Below the pieces are notes generated by a model. The model made no database searches, was not told the DNA's origin, and saw only the letters and a list, made by a program, of their open reading frames with translations. 64,000 nt of DNA from positions 37,013-101,012 of the forward strand of contig JAERTG010000130.1 of NCBI GenBank assembly GCA_016845065.1, read 5' to 3'. Shown here one piece after another: positions 63,979-64,000 of this stretch; positions within the stretch are counted from its first letter, which is position 1; every line of letters starts with the position of its first letter. A program made the position numbers and the translations under genes. This DNA comes from Fidelibacterota bacterium (GTDB lineage Bacteria; Fidelibacterota; UBA8477; JABMPR01).

Positions 63979-64000
63979 AATAAGATTAAAGCAATCGCAT

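Overview
This looks like ordinary chromosomal DNA, by eye a little under half G+C, from a Gram-negative bacterium of the FCB superphylum. Two secreted proteins end in a type IX-style C-terminal domain with the YPNPFNPTTTI signature. There are many lipoproteins with SPII lipoboxes, a TolC/CusC outer-membrane protein, OmpA-like peptidoglycan-binding domains and a large predicted beta-barrel. Within FCB, Candidatus Marinimicrobia (SAR406) or a close relative such as KSB1 or Calditrichota is my best guess; this is inference, since no rRNA is present. I see no transposase, prophage, integrase or CRISPR array.

Layout. 1-2.3 kb: the 3' end of an ApbE flavin transferase, an M28 peptidase and a DUF72 protein. 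2.4-14.6 kb: a minus-strand surface locus of four genes, namely a 164-aa and a 587-aa DUF11 protein, a 2228-aa DUF11/SdrD-like/double-OmpA protein, and a 1037-aa outer-membrane protein. 14.6-16.6 kb: a long AT-rich gene-free region that ends in a promoter, hairpins and a strong terminator, probably a non-coding RNA or the pgi leader. 16.6-23.6 kb (plus strand): pgi, an EVE-domain protein, a flavin reductase with a membrane Fe-S/CCG oxidoreductase, a KamA-type radical SAM aminomutase and an FN3 lipoprotein. 23.7-28.6 kb (minus): argF, hslVU and hflKC. 28.8-31 kb: a rhodanese/MauE pair, a stand-alone E2-type acyltransferase and tRNA-Lys flanked by dispersed palindromic repeats. 31.2-40.7 kb: a secreted beta-propeller protein, then mostly small lipoproteins and poorly known proteins, including a squalene-cyclase-like protein and a TPR protein with two helical C-terminal repeats. 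41.1-42.9 kb: an orphan double-ATPase oligopeptide-type ABC protein. 43.4-51.5 kb: a Cus-type copper/silver efflux operon (cys-rich protein, CusC, CusB, CusA, HMA chaperone, DUF6122 protein, heavy-metal-binding lipoprotein). 51.6-63.9 kb: an alpha-glucan utilisation operon.

How the genes work together. In the alpha-glucan operon, a secreted GH13 amylase, a lipoprotein GH13 enzyme with a beta-jelly-roll, a GH133-like debranching enzyme and a lipoprotein esterase would cut starch- or glycogen-like glucans outside the cytoplasm. An importer whose binding protein and first permease are fused in one chain (MalE-MalF), with a separate MalG, would bring in the oligosaccharides. Its ATPase is not in the window. 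In the metal locus, HMA and HMBD domains hand Cu(I)/Ag(I) to a CusCBA pump; a palindrome inside a stretched promoter spacer ahead of cusC suggests MerR-type control.

The strongest candidates for something undescribed are the four-gene DUF11/OmpA surface locus, the fused MalE-MalF importer, the structured RNA upstream of pgi, and the TPR protein with tandem Fis-like C-terminal repeats.
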